In this document: piece after piece, positions 6,395-13,897 of the stretch
Numbering within the stretch: position 1 is the stretch's first letter
Layout of the letters: every line of letters starts with the position of its first letter
Origin: CAZVFX01 sp964626565
GTDB lineage: Bacteria > Myxococcota_A > UBA9042 > CAIXZC01
Length of the DNA: 28,534 nt
Assembly: GCA_964626565.1 (NCBI GenBank)
Contig: CAZVFX010000089.1
Span: forward strand, 1-28,534
Direction of reading: 5' to 3'
The notes under the pieces: generated by a model
The model's input: only the letters and a program-made list of their open reading frames with translations
What the model was told of the DNA's origin: nothing
Databases searched by the model: none
Made by a program: the position numbers and the translations under genes

Positions 6395-8143
6395 TTCCTT
6401 CTTGTACTTCTTATAAATCGGATCCGCCTCAGCCAGCTCGCGGCGCAACACCTTGCCCACCGGCGTCTTGGGGATCTCCTCTATGAACTCAATGTAGCGG
6501 GGGACCTTGTAGTGAGTCATGTTCTCGCGGCACCAGGAGGACAACTCGCCTTCGTTGAGCTTGCCCTTGGCCTCGTCACGCAGCACGACCCAGGCCTTGA
6601 TCTGCTCGTTGGTTTCCGGATCCGGAAGTCCGTGCACTGCGACTTCCCGCACCATGGGATGGCCGCCCACCAACTCCTCTACCTCCTTCGGGAAGACGCT
6701 GTAACCCTTGTACTTGATGAGCTGCTTCTTGCGGTCCCTGATGGTGATCTGGCCGTGCTCATCAATGTAGCCCAGGTCGCCGGTGAGCATGTAGATCTTG
6801 CCGTCGTCGAACTTCACCAGGTGCGCCGCGGTTTCTTCGTCGCGGTTGAGGTATTCCTTCATCACCTGAGGTCCCGCCACGCAAATCTCCCCGATGTTCT
6901 CCTCACCCGGCGGCAGCTCCTTGGTGGTGGTCTCGGTATCCATGATCTTCCACTCGGTGCCGATGAACGGCAGGCCGATGGTCCCGCTCTTGCGCTTCCC
7001 GTAGAACGGACCCGCGCTTACGATGGGAGAAGTCTCGGTGAGGCCGTAGCCCTCAACCAGCTTGGCGTTGGTGAGTCGCTCGAACTTCTCCTGCACCGGG
7101 CGGTGCAGCGGACCCGCACCGGAAATGCAGTGCAACAGCTTGTTGTCAAGCTTGTGCTTGCCCGGGTTCTCCTCGATGTATTCCGCCATCTTTTGAAAGA
7201 GAATCTCCGCCCCGAGGAAGATCGTGTTGTTGTCTTCGCCGATCTCTTCGATACGCTTGCACAGCTCTTCCATGGCCGGCGGGCGCGGGAAAATCATCAT
7301 CCAGCCGTCAGCCTTGAACGTCACATTCATGATGCAGGTCATGGCAAAGGAGTGGAAAAACGGCAGAATGCCCAGGTTGCACATGCCCGGCGTCAGCTTG
7401 TACAGCCACGCCAGCCCCTGGATGACGTTGGATACGCAGTTGAAGTGGGTCAACACCGCAGCCTTCGGGATCCCGGTGGTGCCGCCGGTCATGATGAACG
7501 TAGCCGTGTCTTCTTCCGGGTCGAGCTCAATTTGCGGCACGTTGGCCGGGGTCTTCAGCAGCGACGTAAGCGCGACCGAGTGCTTTGGCACCGGGCCCGA
7601 CGGGATCTTCTTTAGAAGCTTGCCCAGGAACTGTTTTAGAGGCGGCAGGAAGTCCGCGACGTTGGTGTGGATCAGAAGCTCCACTCCCGACTGCGACAGA
7701 ATGGGGGCCACCGAACCCTCGTACAGCGCGTCCAACACCACGAGGCCCCTGGCATTCACCGTCTTGAGCTGATGCAGTATCTCACCGGGCTTGTAGGTAG
7801 GATTGACCCCGGAGACGATGACTCCCAGCTTCGCACATGCAAAATAGCACATGATGTACTGGAAGCTGTTGGGAAGCAGCAGGCTCACCACGTCGCCCTT
7901 TTTGAACCCGTGATTGTGGAACGCAGTCGCCAGCGCATTGACGTGCCGGGACATCTCGTTGTACGTCATCCACCCACCCAGAAACCAGCCCATGGGCTTG
8001 TCGCCGTTCCGCTCGACAGCCTCGTCGAACATCTGTCCCAGCGACATTCTGGGGAAATCAAGGTTCTTCGGCACTTCCTGCGGCCAGCCCGATTCGGCCT
8101 TGAACCACACCTTGGATTCGTCTACATGGTATTTGGGGTCCAT
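6389..8143 (-). CDS. AMP-dependent fatty acyl-CoA synthetase (FadD-like)
   Basis: A 584-residue member of the adenylate-forming ANL family. It would activate a carboxylic (probably fatty) acid to acyl-AMP and then to acyl-CoA. Motifs in order are the Ser/Thr/Gly-rich ATP loop MTGGTTGIPK (218-227), YGLTETSP (366-373), TGD (454-456), the hinge region IRDRKKQLIKYKG (468-480), and the catalytic Lys in PKTPVGKVLRREL (K564). The length and KYKGYSVFPKEVEE variant fit long-chain acyl-CoA synthetases, but chain length cannot be read from the sequence. The ATG has a strong ribosome site (GGGAGGAG) just upstream. It is first of a three-gene minus-strand run with murB and the sulfatase-like gene. The link with murB looks positional rather than functional. 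The intergenic region it shares with the divergent ThiF-like gene holds a palindrome at 8176-8186. Confidence 0.92.
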   Translation of the reverse strand: MDPKYHVDESKVWFKAESGWPQEVPKNLDFPRMSLGQMFDEAVERNGDKPMGWFLGGWMTYNEMSRHVNALATAFHNHGFKKGDVVSLLLPNSFQYIMCYFACAKLGVIVSGVNPTYKPGEILHQLKTVNARGLVVLDALYEGSVAPILSQSGVELLIHTNVADFLPPLKQFLGKLLKKIPSGPVPKHSVALTSLLKTPANVPQIELDPEEDTATFIMTGGTTGIPKAAVLTHFNCVSNVIQGLAWLYKLTPGMCNLGILPFFHSFAMTCIMNVTFKADGWMMIFPRPPAMEELCKRIEEIGEDNNTIFLGAEILFQKMAEYIEENPGKHKLDNKLLHCISGAGPLHRPVQEKFERLTNAKLVEGYGLTETSPIVSAGPFYGKRKSGTIGLPFIGTEWKIMDTETTTKELPPGEENIGEICVAGPQVMKEYLNRDEETAAHLVKFDDGKIYMLTGDLGYIDEHGQITIRDRKKQLIKYKGYSVFPKEVEELVGGHPMVREVAVHGLPDPETNEQIKAWVVLRDEAKGKLNEGELSSWCRENMTHYKVPRYIEFIEEIPKTPVGKVLRRELAEADPIYKKYKKEG

Positions 8144-8168
8144 CTGCTCCTCCCTCCCCTAGTCAATT

Positions 8169-8202
8169 TTGTTTCGTTCTCAGAACAATAAGTTGTTATG
8201 AT
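8169..8202 (+). promoter_or_regulatory. Divergent control region: palindrome and extended -10 element
   Basis: GTTCTCAGAAC (8176-8186) is a perfect 5-1-5 palindrome, flanked by an outer inverted pair TTGTT (8169-8173) and AACAA (8184-8188). Just downstream lies TGTTATGAT (8194-8202), an extended -10 (TGn-TATGAT) pointing at the ThiF-like gene, without a good -35. A regulator bound at the palindrome would cover the -35 region. This is a prediction, and which of the two divergent genes it controls is unknown. Confidence 0.35.
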
Positions 8203-8230
8203 GGTATCTTCAGGTTGGGTTTGCAAGAGA

Positions 8231-8240
8231 AAAAGGGGAG
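8231..8240 (+). promoter_or_regulatory. Ribosome binding site deciding the ThiF-like start
   Basis: The purine run AAAAGGGGAG lies 7 bases before ATG 8248. It supports that start over the in-frame TTG at 8215, which has no such site and precedes the conserved family N-terminus. Confidence 0.6.
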
Positions 8241-8247
8241 ACCAGCC

Positions 8248-9276
8248 ATGACCGCACCCGAGCAGCAAGACACGCTGGAACGCTACTCCCGCCAGATGCT
8301 GCTTCCGCACATTGGAAGGGAAGGCCAGGCCGCGCTGCGATCCGCGCGGGTGGCGGTGTTGGGAGCGGGGGGCTTAGGCTCGTTCAGCGCGTCGTTCCTT
8401 GTTCGTGCCGGAGTGTCATTGGTACGCATCGTCGACAGAGACCTGGTTGAGCTCACCAACCTGCATCGCACCGCCCACTTCAACGAGCAAGACGTGGGCC
8501 TGCCCAAAGTGGAGGCCCTCGGCCGCAAGCTTACCCGGCTGAACAGTGAAGTCACGGTGGAGACCCAGGTCGCGGACGTAAACGCGTGGAGCGTTCTGCA
8601 GCTCATCGACGACGTTGATCTGGTGGTGGACGGTTTCGACAACATGGAGGCGCGCTACGTCCTCAACGACGCGGCGGTGTCCCTGGCCACGCCCTGGGTC
8701 TATGCCGGCACTATCGGCTCCGACGCCACCGTGATGTCCATCATTCCCGGTGAGGGGCCCTGCCTCAGGTGCGTCCTTCCCGAGATTCCTCCGCCCGGCG
8801 CTCTCCCCACTTGCGAAACCGCGGGCGTGCTTCCCATCGCCCCTGCATTTACCGCCAGCTTCCAGGTCAAGGAAGCGATTAACGTCATCCTGGGCCGCGG
8901 CCGGCCCGGCCGCCTCTACTCTTTTGACCTTGAAGGCGACCGGTTTCAAACCGCGGACATCGGCGCGTCAGCCTCCTGCCCCACCTGCGCCCGGCGTGAC
9001 TTCGAATTTCTCAAGCAGGACGCAGGCACCCGGGCCGTTTCACTGTGCGGGCGCAACGCGGTGCACATCCACCCGAGAAACCCCGCTGACCTGGACCTGG
9101 AGCGTCTTGCAAAGGACTTATCCGCGACCTACAAAACCAGCTACAACGGTTTCTACCTTTCCGTCGATTCCGATGGCCTCGAGACCATCGTCTTCAAGGA
9201 CGCCAGAGCGATGATCAAAGGCACCCGCGACGTGGAAAAAGCCAAGTCTATCTACAGCCGCCTGGTTGGGCTGTAG
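8248..9276 (+). CDS. ThiF/MoeB/HesA-family E1-like adenylyltransferase
   Basis: A 342-residue E1-like enzyme. This family adenylates the C-terminal Gly of a ubiquitin-like sulfur carrier (ThiS, MoaD or similar) for thiamin, molybdopterin or related sulfur transfer. Seen here are the opening RYSRQMLLPHIG, the nucleotide-binding GAGGLGS (39-45), the DRDLVELTNLHRTAHF segment, DGFDNMEARYVLN (~128-140), two zinc-binding pairs CLRC (172-175) and CPTC (244-247), and the crossover Cys C189 in PTCETAGVLP. After the second Cys pair is a ~95-residue tail (LCGRNAVHIHP...), not a rhodanese domain, so it is not the MOCS3/MoeZ fusion type. No sulfur carrier gene is nearby, so the pathway cannot be assigned. 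It is transcribed away from the acyl-CoA ligase. Confidence 0.92.
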   Translation: MTAPEQQDTLERYSRQMLLPHIGREGQAALRSARVAVLGAGGLGSFSASFLVRAGVSLVRIVDRDLVELTNLHRTAHFNEQDVGLPKVEALGRKLTRLNSEVTVETQVADVNAWSVLQLIDDVDLVVDGFDNMEARYVLNDAAVSLATPWVYAGTIGSDATVMSIIPGEGPCLRCVLPEIPPPGALPTCETAGVLPIAPAFTASFQVKEAINVILGRGRPGRLYSFDLEGDRFQTADIGASASCPTCARRDFEFLKQDAGTRAVSLCGRNAVHIHPRNPADLDLERLAKDLSATYKTSYNGFYLSVDSDGLETIVFKDARAMIKGTRDVEKAKSIYSRLVGL

Positions 9277-9291
9277 GCAGACAATTTTCAA

Positions 9292-9320
9292 TTGCAGTTC
9301 GCGCTCCTGATGGCTATTAT
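9292..9320 (+). promoter_or_regulatory. Putative promoter of the LarA-like gene
   Basis: TTGCAG (9292-9297), a 17-base spacer, and TATTAT (9315-9320, five of six -10 bases). The predicted start near 9327 leaves a short leader holding the GGAGGG ribosome site (9331-9336) before ATG 9342. Confidence 0.45.
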
Positions 9321-9341
9321 CCTCTGTCGAGGAGGGATGAC

Positions 9342-10727
9342 ATGGAAAGAGAACAATTCAAACTTACCTACGGAACATCGACTAAAGAGCTGTCAGTTAG
9401 CAAGCGCAGGTTGGCGGGGCCGCTGGTTTCTCCTCTCCCTTTTCCCCCTTCAAACCGTACAGTCACTGACGTCCTCAACGAGAAGCTCGCCGCACCGGAC
9501 GGACGGCCGAGATTGAGGGAACTGGTGCGAGACAAGGTGGTAGGCATCGTCATCTCCGACGAGTTTAGAGCCGGCCTGCAGCCCCAGATTGCCGAAGTGT
9601 TGATGACGGAAGCTGCGGCGGGCGGGCCCGCGGAGATCCGCGTCTTTATCGCCACGGGGACCCACGATCCGGCCATCTATTGCCGGAATCTCGGGCCCCA
9701 CGTAAGAGAAATCGCAAGCGGCCTCGACTGCCCCGTCTCGCTGGTTGAGCACGATTGCGACAAGTCTCAGTTTGTCGACCTGGGCCAGACTTCCATGGGC
9801 ACCCACCTGTACATCGAGAAACCGTGGATGGAATGCGAAGTCAGGGTGTACGGCCACGAGTCGAAGCACCACTACATGGCCGGCTACTCCACCATCGACA
9901 AGCAGATCGTACCGGGGGTCTCGGCGCGAAAGACAGTTGAGGACAACCACAAGCGCTCCCTGCAGCCGGGTTCGGCGCCGGGCCGCAATCCATGGCATGT
10001 TATCCCCGAACGGAGGAACAATCCGTTCAGCGTGGATGCCAAGGAAGCTCGCGCCATCACCGAGTCCTACTGGCTCTCGCCCGCCGGTGCTTTGGTCAAA
10101 AAGCCGGTGGACACCTTCGGTCTGGATATGATCTCCCAGGGGAAAGATATCTTCTGGGCCGCAGCCGGCGACCCGGGGCCAATGACCCGTGAAATGACGG
10201 GCAAGGCCGATGAAGTGGCCCTCGTCGAATTGGAGAAATGCAAGTACGTGGTCATCTCCCCCGGCGGTCCTCCGGCCAGCCAGGCTATGTACGGTGTGCA
10301 GAACTGTTTCGACATGGCCCTCCTTGGCGCCATCCAACAAGGGGGGGAGGCGCTGATTGTGGCACCTTGCGACGGACGCCCCGACCTTCCGCCCGACGTC
10401 AGCGGACTCGCCCCGGACGGCAAAGCCAAAGCGCTGTTCTGGGATAATCTGCTGAAGCTCAAGGAGTGGCCCCTCGACAAATGTCTCGAACACATCACCG
10501 AGAACTTCGAACTGTACATGTGGAAGACCTATCGCGTGCTCAAGAATTTCAAGGGCGATGAACTGAAGCTCCACGTCCATTGCGAACTTCCCGATGAGAC
10601 CCTTCTGGAAGCCGGCTTCATCCCCGCACCCGACATCAACGCCTGGATTGCTGAGCGCGAAGAGAGGGACGACGGGAAGATCAGAGTCATCGACGGCGGC
10701 AACAAGCTGTGCATCGTTGGGAAATGA
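9342..10727 (+). CDS. LarA-like nickel-pincer racemase/epimerase family protein (DUF2088)
   Basis: A 461-residue LarA-family protein. LarA racemises lactate with a covalently bound nickel-pincer nucleotide, and homologues act on other 2-hydroxy acids. Family residues are visible with the expected spacing: the R76 region (SDEFR, in place of DDxTR), H108 in ATGTHDP, H177 in HHYMAGYS, K187 (IDKQIVPG; the Lys carrying the cofactor in LarA) and H203 (EDNH). The 10- and 16-residue spacings from H177 to K187 to H203 match the known Lar H174/K184/H200 set. The C-terminal half includes SPGGPPAS and PCDGRPDLP. It starts at an ATG with a near-ideal ribosome site. No larB, larC or larE (pincer synthesis) gene is in the window, so the cofactor would come from elsewhere. 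Substrate is unknown and lactate is not assured. Confidence 0.85.
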   Translation: MEREQFKLTYGTSTKELSVSKRRLAGPLVSPLPFPPSNRTVTDVLNEKLAAPDGRPRLRELVRDKVVGIVISDEFRAGLQPQIAEVLMTEAAAGGPAEIRVFIATGTHDPAIYCRNLGPHVREIASGLDCPVSLVEHDCDKSQFVDLGQTSMGTHLYIEKPWMECEVRVYGHESKHHYMAGYSTIDKQIVPGVSARKTVEDNHKRSLQPGSAPGRNPWHVIPERRNNPFSVDAKEARAITESYWLSPAGALVKKPVDTFGLDMISQGKDIFWAAAGDPGPMTREMTGKADEVALVELEKCKYVVISPGGPPASQAMYGVQNCFDMALLGAIQQGGEALIVAPCDGRPDLPPDVSGLAPDGKAKALFWDNLLKLKEWPLDKCLEHITENFELYMWKTYRVLKNFKGDELKLHVHCELPDETLLEAGFIPAPDINAWIAEREERDDGKIRVIDGGNKLCIVGK

Positions 10728-10734
10728 AAACCCC

Positions 10735-10762
10735 TTGACACCCCCGGTCTCGTCGCTACAAT
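10735..10762 (+). promoter_or_regulatory. Strong sigma70-type promoter for the tRNA genes (and probably tadA)
   Basis: A perfect -35 TTGACA (10735-10740), a 16-base spacer, and TACAAT (10757-10762, five of six). It begins 8 bases after the LarA-like stop and lies ~38 bases before tRNA-Ser. It is the best consensus promoter in the window. No convincing terminator is seen between here and tadA. Confidence 0.8.
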
Positions 10763-10800
10763 ATGCCCCGGCTTGAGAGCCCAGCTTTATGTCGGGCCCG

Positions 10801-10888
10801 GGAGAGATGACCGAGCGGCCGAAGGTGCTCGCCTGCTAAGCGAGTGCGTGCCAAAAGTGCGCCGAGGGTTCGAATCCCTCTCTCTCCG
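10801..10888 (+). tRNA. tRNA-Ser (anticodon GCU)
   Basis: An 88-base class II tRNA. The acceptor GGAGAGA pairs with TCTCTCC (10881-10887), and the discriminator is G (10888). The anticodon stem is CTCGC/GCGAG around CTGCTAA, with anticodon GCT at 10835-10837 (reads AGC/AGU). A long variable arm (10846-10862) forms a 6-pair stem around CCAAAA-type bases. The T arm is GAGGG-TTCGAAT-CCCTC. CCA is not encoded. Confidence 0.95.
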
Positions 10889-10913
10889 CCGGTTGATATT
10901 TGTTTTGTTTTTT

Positions 10914-10987
10914 GCGCCCATGGCTCAGCTGGATAGAGCGGCGGTCTACGGAATCGCAGGTCAGAGGTTCGAATCCTCTTGGGCGCG
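10914..10987 (+). tRNA. tRNA-Arg (anticodon ACG)
   Basis: A 74-base tRNA. The acceptor GCGCCCA pairs with TGGGCGC (10980-10986), and the discriminator is G. The anticodon stem GCGGT/ATCGC encloses CTACGGA, with anticodon ACG at 10948-10950. The T arm is AGAGG-TTCGAAT-CCTCT. CCA is not encoded. Its A34 is the known target of TadA, whose gene begins 104 bases downstream. Confidence 0.95.
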
Positions 10988-11091
10988 CTCTTAACTCGGC
11001 TCCACACCCACGCGTCGTTTCGGTACGGAAGCTGAGCCCTTACCTACTGGTCTCACAACCTCTGCCATGTGACGGTGGTGTTTTGAACGGC

Positions 11092-11592
11092 ATGATTAAC
11101 GGCAAAGACAAGGCAGAAGGCAACGGCCACGGCAAAGGCGAAGACGAGGCCTTCATGCTCGAGGCTCTCGCCGCGGCTGGCGAGGCTGCGTCCAAGGGCG
11201 AGGTGCCGGTGGGTTGCGTGATCGTCGAAGAAGGTGAGATCATCGCCCGGGGCTACAACCTGCGGGAAACCACCGGGGACCCTACGGCCCATGCGGAAAT
11301 CGTGGCGCTCAGGGAAGCCGCGGCCAAGAAAGGCCGCTGGTACCTCGACCGTTGCACGTTGTACGTAACGCTGGAGCCCTGCCCCATGTGCGCCGGGGCC
11401 CTGGTCAACGCGCGTATTCGGCGCCTTGTCTACGGCGCAGCCGACCCCAAGGCCGGCGCCTGCCAGACGCTGTACGAAATCCCCGAGGACGACCGGCTGA
11501 ACCATATCATGGCTGTCACTCCCGGCGTTCTGGCCATGGAGTGCAGCCGTGTCCTCACCGATTTCTTCAGGAGTCTGCGCGCAAAAACCTGA
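11092..11592 (+). CDS. tadA: tRNA-specific adenosine-34 deaminase (TadA)
   Basis: TadA is a zinc-dependent cytidine/deoxycytidylate-deaminase-fold enzyme that converts A34 of tRNA-Arg(ACG) to inosine, so that one tRNA reads CGU, CGC and CGA. The zinc/catalytic set is present: H67-A-E69 and P-C97-P-M-C100. VPVGCVIV and LVYGAADPKAGA are also typical of TadA. I chose ATG 11092 (166 residues) because the frame upstream runs through the tRNA-Arg gene and is not coding. Residues 1-~15 are a Gly/Lys/Asp-rich extension. An in-frame TTG at 11083 is an alternative, and no strong ribosome site separates them. It is probably transcribed with the two tRNAs. The 3' end overlaps the convergent membrane-protein gene by 26 bases. 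Confidence 0.93.
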   Translation: MINGKDKAEGNGHGKGEDEAFMLEALAAAGEAASKGEVPVGCVIVEEGEIIARGYNLRETTGDPTAHAEIVALREAAAKKGRWYLDRCTLYVTLEPCPMCAGALVNARIRRLVYGAADPKAGACQTLYEIPEDDRLNHIMAVTPGVLAMECSRVLTDFFRSLRAKT

Positions 11593-13033
11593 CCCACTTC
11601 ACCGCCGCAGCAGCAGCGATAGCCACCACCAGCCAGGCCCAGGCCTGCAACACCCATCCGCCCCAACCAACCATCAGCCGGGGCAGGATCAGGAAGTGCT
11701 TCTGGGGAAACCCCCAGTAACCAACCATGGGAGACCACTCCCACGACCACCGCATAGCCTCCGTAGCATCAGGGACGCTAAGAAAAGTGTAGAAGAAGAA
11801 ATCGAGGTAGTTGACGATGATCGACTGTACGGAAATGGCCAGCGACCACACCACCACCAGGCCCACTCCCCACCGGCACCAGCGGCAGCCCGCCGCGGAC
11901 CGCAAGCCGTACGCCGCGGCCAGCATGAGCAGCGGAAACGCGGGATACAGGAACCGGGGAGAATAGCACCAGCCCCCTTCCCACATGTGCCACGAGGAAT
12001 AACCTAACAGCAGTGACGTAAATACTCCCATGGAAATGACGAGCAGAAGACGCTGCTCCCGCCACAGAGACTTGACCGCAACGAACGCGAATATGATGGC
12101 AGGGAAATACCACAGCGCCCCCCGACCCGGTCCCGCCAGGAGGCCGAGGAACCCCTCAAAAAAAGGCTCGGAAAATGCCCCCGCCTCCGCCCCGTAGCCG
12201 GTTTCAAACGGACTGCCGAACCGGGCGAAGTTGTACCACGCCACAAGCAGGCAACAGGCCGCAATCGGCCCCAGCCAGGCCACCACTTTTCGAGGTCTGT
12301 CCCGTAACAGGAAGACGACCGCAGCCAGCATCACAGGCAGGCAGAACAGCGACGCCACCCGGGCCAGAACCGCGACCCCGAACGCTGCTCCCGACCAGGC
12401 CAAAGCAGAGGTCTGTCCGCCTTTTCTGAACTGCACCAGGAAGTAGAATGAAGCCAGCATCCCCAGCGCGGCCAGTGGCTCGGAAAAGAACGTCTTGGCA
12501 AAGAACGGGGTAGGGGAGCCCAGCGCGAAAAACAGGGCCAACAAGAAGGCGGGCAGCAGCCCGAATCCAAACTGCAGCAGCAATGCCAGCACCAGCGCAC
12601 CGATTCCCGCCACCACCAGCGCGTTCATCATGGAACAGGTGAATGCAGTCAGCACATCCCCTGCATCGGTGCGGTCGTAATAGAGCAGAGGCGGATAATC
12701 GAACGCCAACAGGTCTGACGCAGACGCCAATTTCGCCAGACCTTTGCCAACCACATAAGACGGCACACTCAACAACGACATCCCCAACCCGTACTTGCCG
12801 TACAGTTTCCCACCTTCCCCTTCCAATACCCCGTACTCTTCAAACCCCGCAATGGGCCGCACCGACACCTCACCCCGCGCCACCATCGCCTCAGTGACCC
12901 GCAGCATCACCACCCCGTCCCCGGAGTACACGTGCCCACCATGAATCGAAAGGTACAGGAATAGCAGCAGGAGGAAGAACCACAGCGCGTATGGCGGTCT
13001 CCTGCTTTCGTTCATATCCAATCCTGCGGACAT
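11567..13033 (-). CDS. Polytopic membrane protein, GT-C glycosyltransferase-like
   Basis: A 488-residue protein with roughly 10-12 hydrophobic segments. The first, near 16-31, is followed by an outer loop with YSGDGVVMLRVTEAM (36-50) and later GKLYGKYGLGMSLLSVP (76-91). Acidic SGDG after TM1 and a KYGLG motif are the kind of arrangement seen in GT-C (ArnT/PMT-like) enzymes that use lipid-linked sugar donors. Donor and acceptor cannot be told, and assignment to a transferase is inference. ATG 13033 has AAGGAG ten bases upstream; a second in-frame ATG at 13015 is an alternative start. It starts 7 bases after the stop of the secreted-protein gene 13041-13760, with which it is co-transcribed, and its 3' end overlaps tadA tail-to-tail. 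Confidence 0.75.
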   Translation of the reverse strand: MSAGLDMNESRRPPYALWFFLLLLFLYLSIHGGHVYSGDGVVMLRVTEAMVARGEVSVRPIAGFEEYGVLEGEGGKLYGKYGLGMSLLSVPSYVVGKGLAKLASASDLLAFDYPPLLYYDRTDAGDVLTAFTCSMMNALVVAGIGALVLALLLQFGFGLLPAFLLALFFALGSPTPFFAKTFFSEPLAALGMLASFYFLVQFRKGGQTSALAWSGAAFGVAVLARVASLFCLPVMLAAVVFLLRDRPRKVVAWLGPIAACCLLVAWYNFARFGSPFETGYGAEAGAFSEPFFEGFLGLLAGPGRGALWYFPAIIFAFVAVKSLWREQRLLLVISMGVFTSLLLGYSSWHMWEGGWCYSPRFLYPAFPLLMLAAAYGLRSAAGCRWCRWGVGLVVVWSLAISVQSIIVNYLDFFFYTFLSVPDATEAMRWSWEWSPMVGYWGFPQKHFLILPRLMVGWGGWVLQAWAWLVVAIAAAAAVKWVRFLRADS

Positions 13034-13040
13034 GGTGGGA

Positions 13041-13760
13041 TCACTCCTTGCGGATCTCGAACGACAGGTCTTTGTCGGGTTCGAAGTCCTTGAATTGCCA
13101 GTGGAGGGAGTTTGCCTTTGTTTCGTTGGGTTGGAAGGTGGGGTTTTCGATCTTGTAGCCGGGAACCAGGTTGAGGATGATCTCCGCCTGCCCGATGGTG
13201 CCGGCCCAAAGAGCGCCGGAGCGCAATACGTAGGTGAAACTGAATGCGCCGTCCTTCAACTCCAGCTTCTCCTTGTACGTGACCACGATCCTCAGATCGT
13301 CGAGAGCATCCTTTGACTTGATTCTAGGGCTTGCGAAACGCGCCCAGGTTACGTCCGAAAGGTCAAACTTCATCTTCTCCAGTTTGTCCTGGGAAAGGGG
13401 CATCTGCCCGTCGCGGAATGGGCTGGCGTCGCCGTCGCCCACCTTGATCTTGAAATCTTCTATCCGCCCTTCCTGGGATTTGAGCAGCGGCCAGGAACCC
13501 ACAAACTGGTAGTACTTGTCTCCACACTCCGTGCCACCCTCCGGCAGGGGGCGGCAATACTGCAAGGGGGCCAAAGACGATGCATCCATGATGAACTCAG
13601 CTTCGACCTTGGCGAAGAAACCCAGCAACGTGATTGTCACCTTCTCGGCCTTCATGCTGATCGCCGTTTCGCCTACCCGGGGCTCGGGCGCTATGTCAGC
13701 CTTTGCCACCAGCGCGATACCGACAATTACGAGCACCAACAAGAGCCGGATCTTTCCCAT
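13041..13760 (-). CDS. Secreted protein of unknown function
   Basis: A 239-residue protein with a clear Sec signal peptide (positive MGKIR, hydrophobic LLLVLVIVGIALV, cleavage near AKA-D). The mature protein opens DIAPEPRVGETAISMKAEKVTITLLG, followed by a beta-strand-rich sequence (FFAKVEAEFIMD, VGSWPLL, LRIVVTYKEKLEL, FSFTYVLRSG). This layout is loosely like DUF4424-type periplasmic proteins, but I cannot assign it firmly. There are two Cys close together (CRPLPEGGTEC). The ATG is preceded by a strong purine-rich ribosome site (GGGGGGAGAAG). It is the first gene of a two-gene unit with the polytopic membrane protein downstream. Confidence 0.8.
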   Translation of the reverse strand: MGKIRLLLVLVIVGIALVAKADIAPEPRVGETAISMKAEKVTITLLGFFAKVEAEFIMDASSLAPLQYCRPLPEGGTECGDKYYQFVGSWPLLKSQEGRIEDFKIKVGDGDASPFRDGQMPLSQDKLEKMKFDLSDVTWARFASPRIKSKDALDDLRIVVTYKEKLELKDGAFSFTYVLRSGALWAGTIGQAEIILNLVPGYKIENPTFQPNETKANSLHWQFKDFEPDKDLSFEIRKE

Positions 13761-13789
13761 CTTCTCCCCCCTTTTCTATTACTGCGGTG

Positions 13790-13819
13790 AGCATAGCCCG
13801 CCCCTTGCGTTCCGGTCAA
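13790..13819 (-). promoter_or_regulatory. Putative promoter for the 13760-11567 minus-strand unit
   Basis: On the minus strand TTGACC (13819-13814, five of six) is followed after 18 bases by TATGCT (13795-13790, four of six), about 30 bases before the ATG at 13760. Confidence 0.45.
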
Positions 13820-13833
13820 GCACCGGCTATTCT
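13805..13833 (+). promoter_or_regulatory. Putative promoter for the lipocalin-like gene
   Basis: TTGCGT (13805-13810), a 17-base spacer and TATTCT (13828-13833), overlapping the divergent promoter on the other strand. The -35 hexamer is identical to that before the first gene (60-65). Weak match overall. Confidence 0.3.
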
Positions 13834-13897
13834 GAACAAACCGGCGGAGGCTTTCGTCTTTCGGCCCCGTTGTTACTCGGGGTTGAAGGAGACCAAA

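Noticed and set aside
6512..7615. Plus-strand frame of 367 residues within the acyl-CoA ligase
   Set aside because: The minus frame holds all ANL-family motifs in order, so the plus frame is a shadow.
9450..10580. Antisense frame (376 residues) over the LarA-like gene, and comparable ones at 14962-16014, 16011-17135 and 17430-18176
   Set aside because: All lie opposite well-supported genes and lack motifs or start signals.
10889..10913. T-rich stretch between the two tRNAs as a terminator
   Set aside because: No hairpin precedes the T run other than the tRNA itself, and the next tRNA begins at once. It looks like a processing spacer.
10900..11091. In-frame upstream extension of tadA
   Set aside because: It runs through the tRNA-Arg gene and encodes no TadA-like sequence. 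The family domain starts after ATG 11092.
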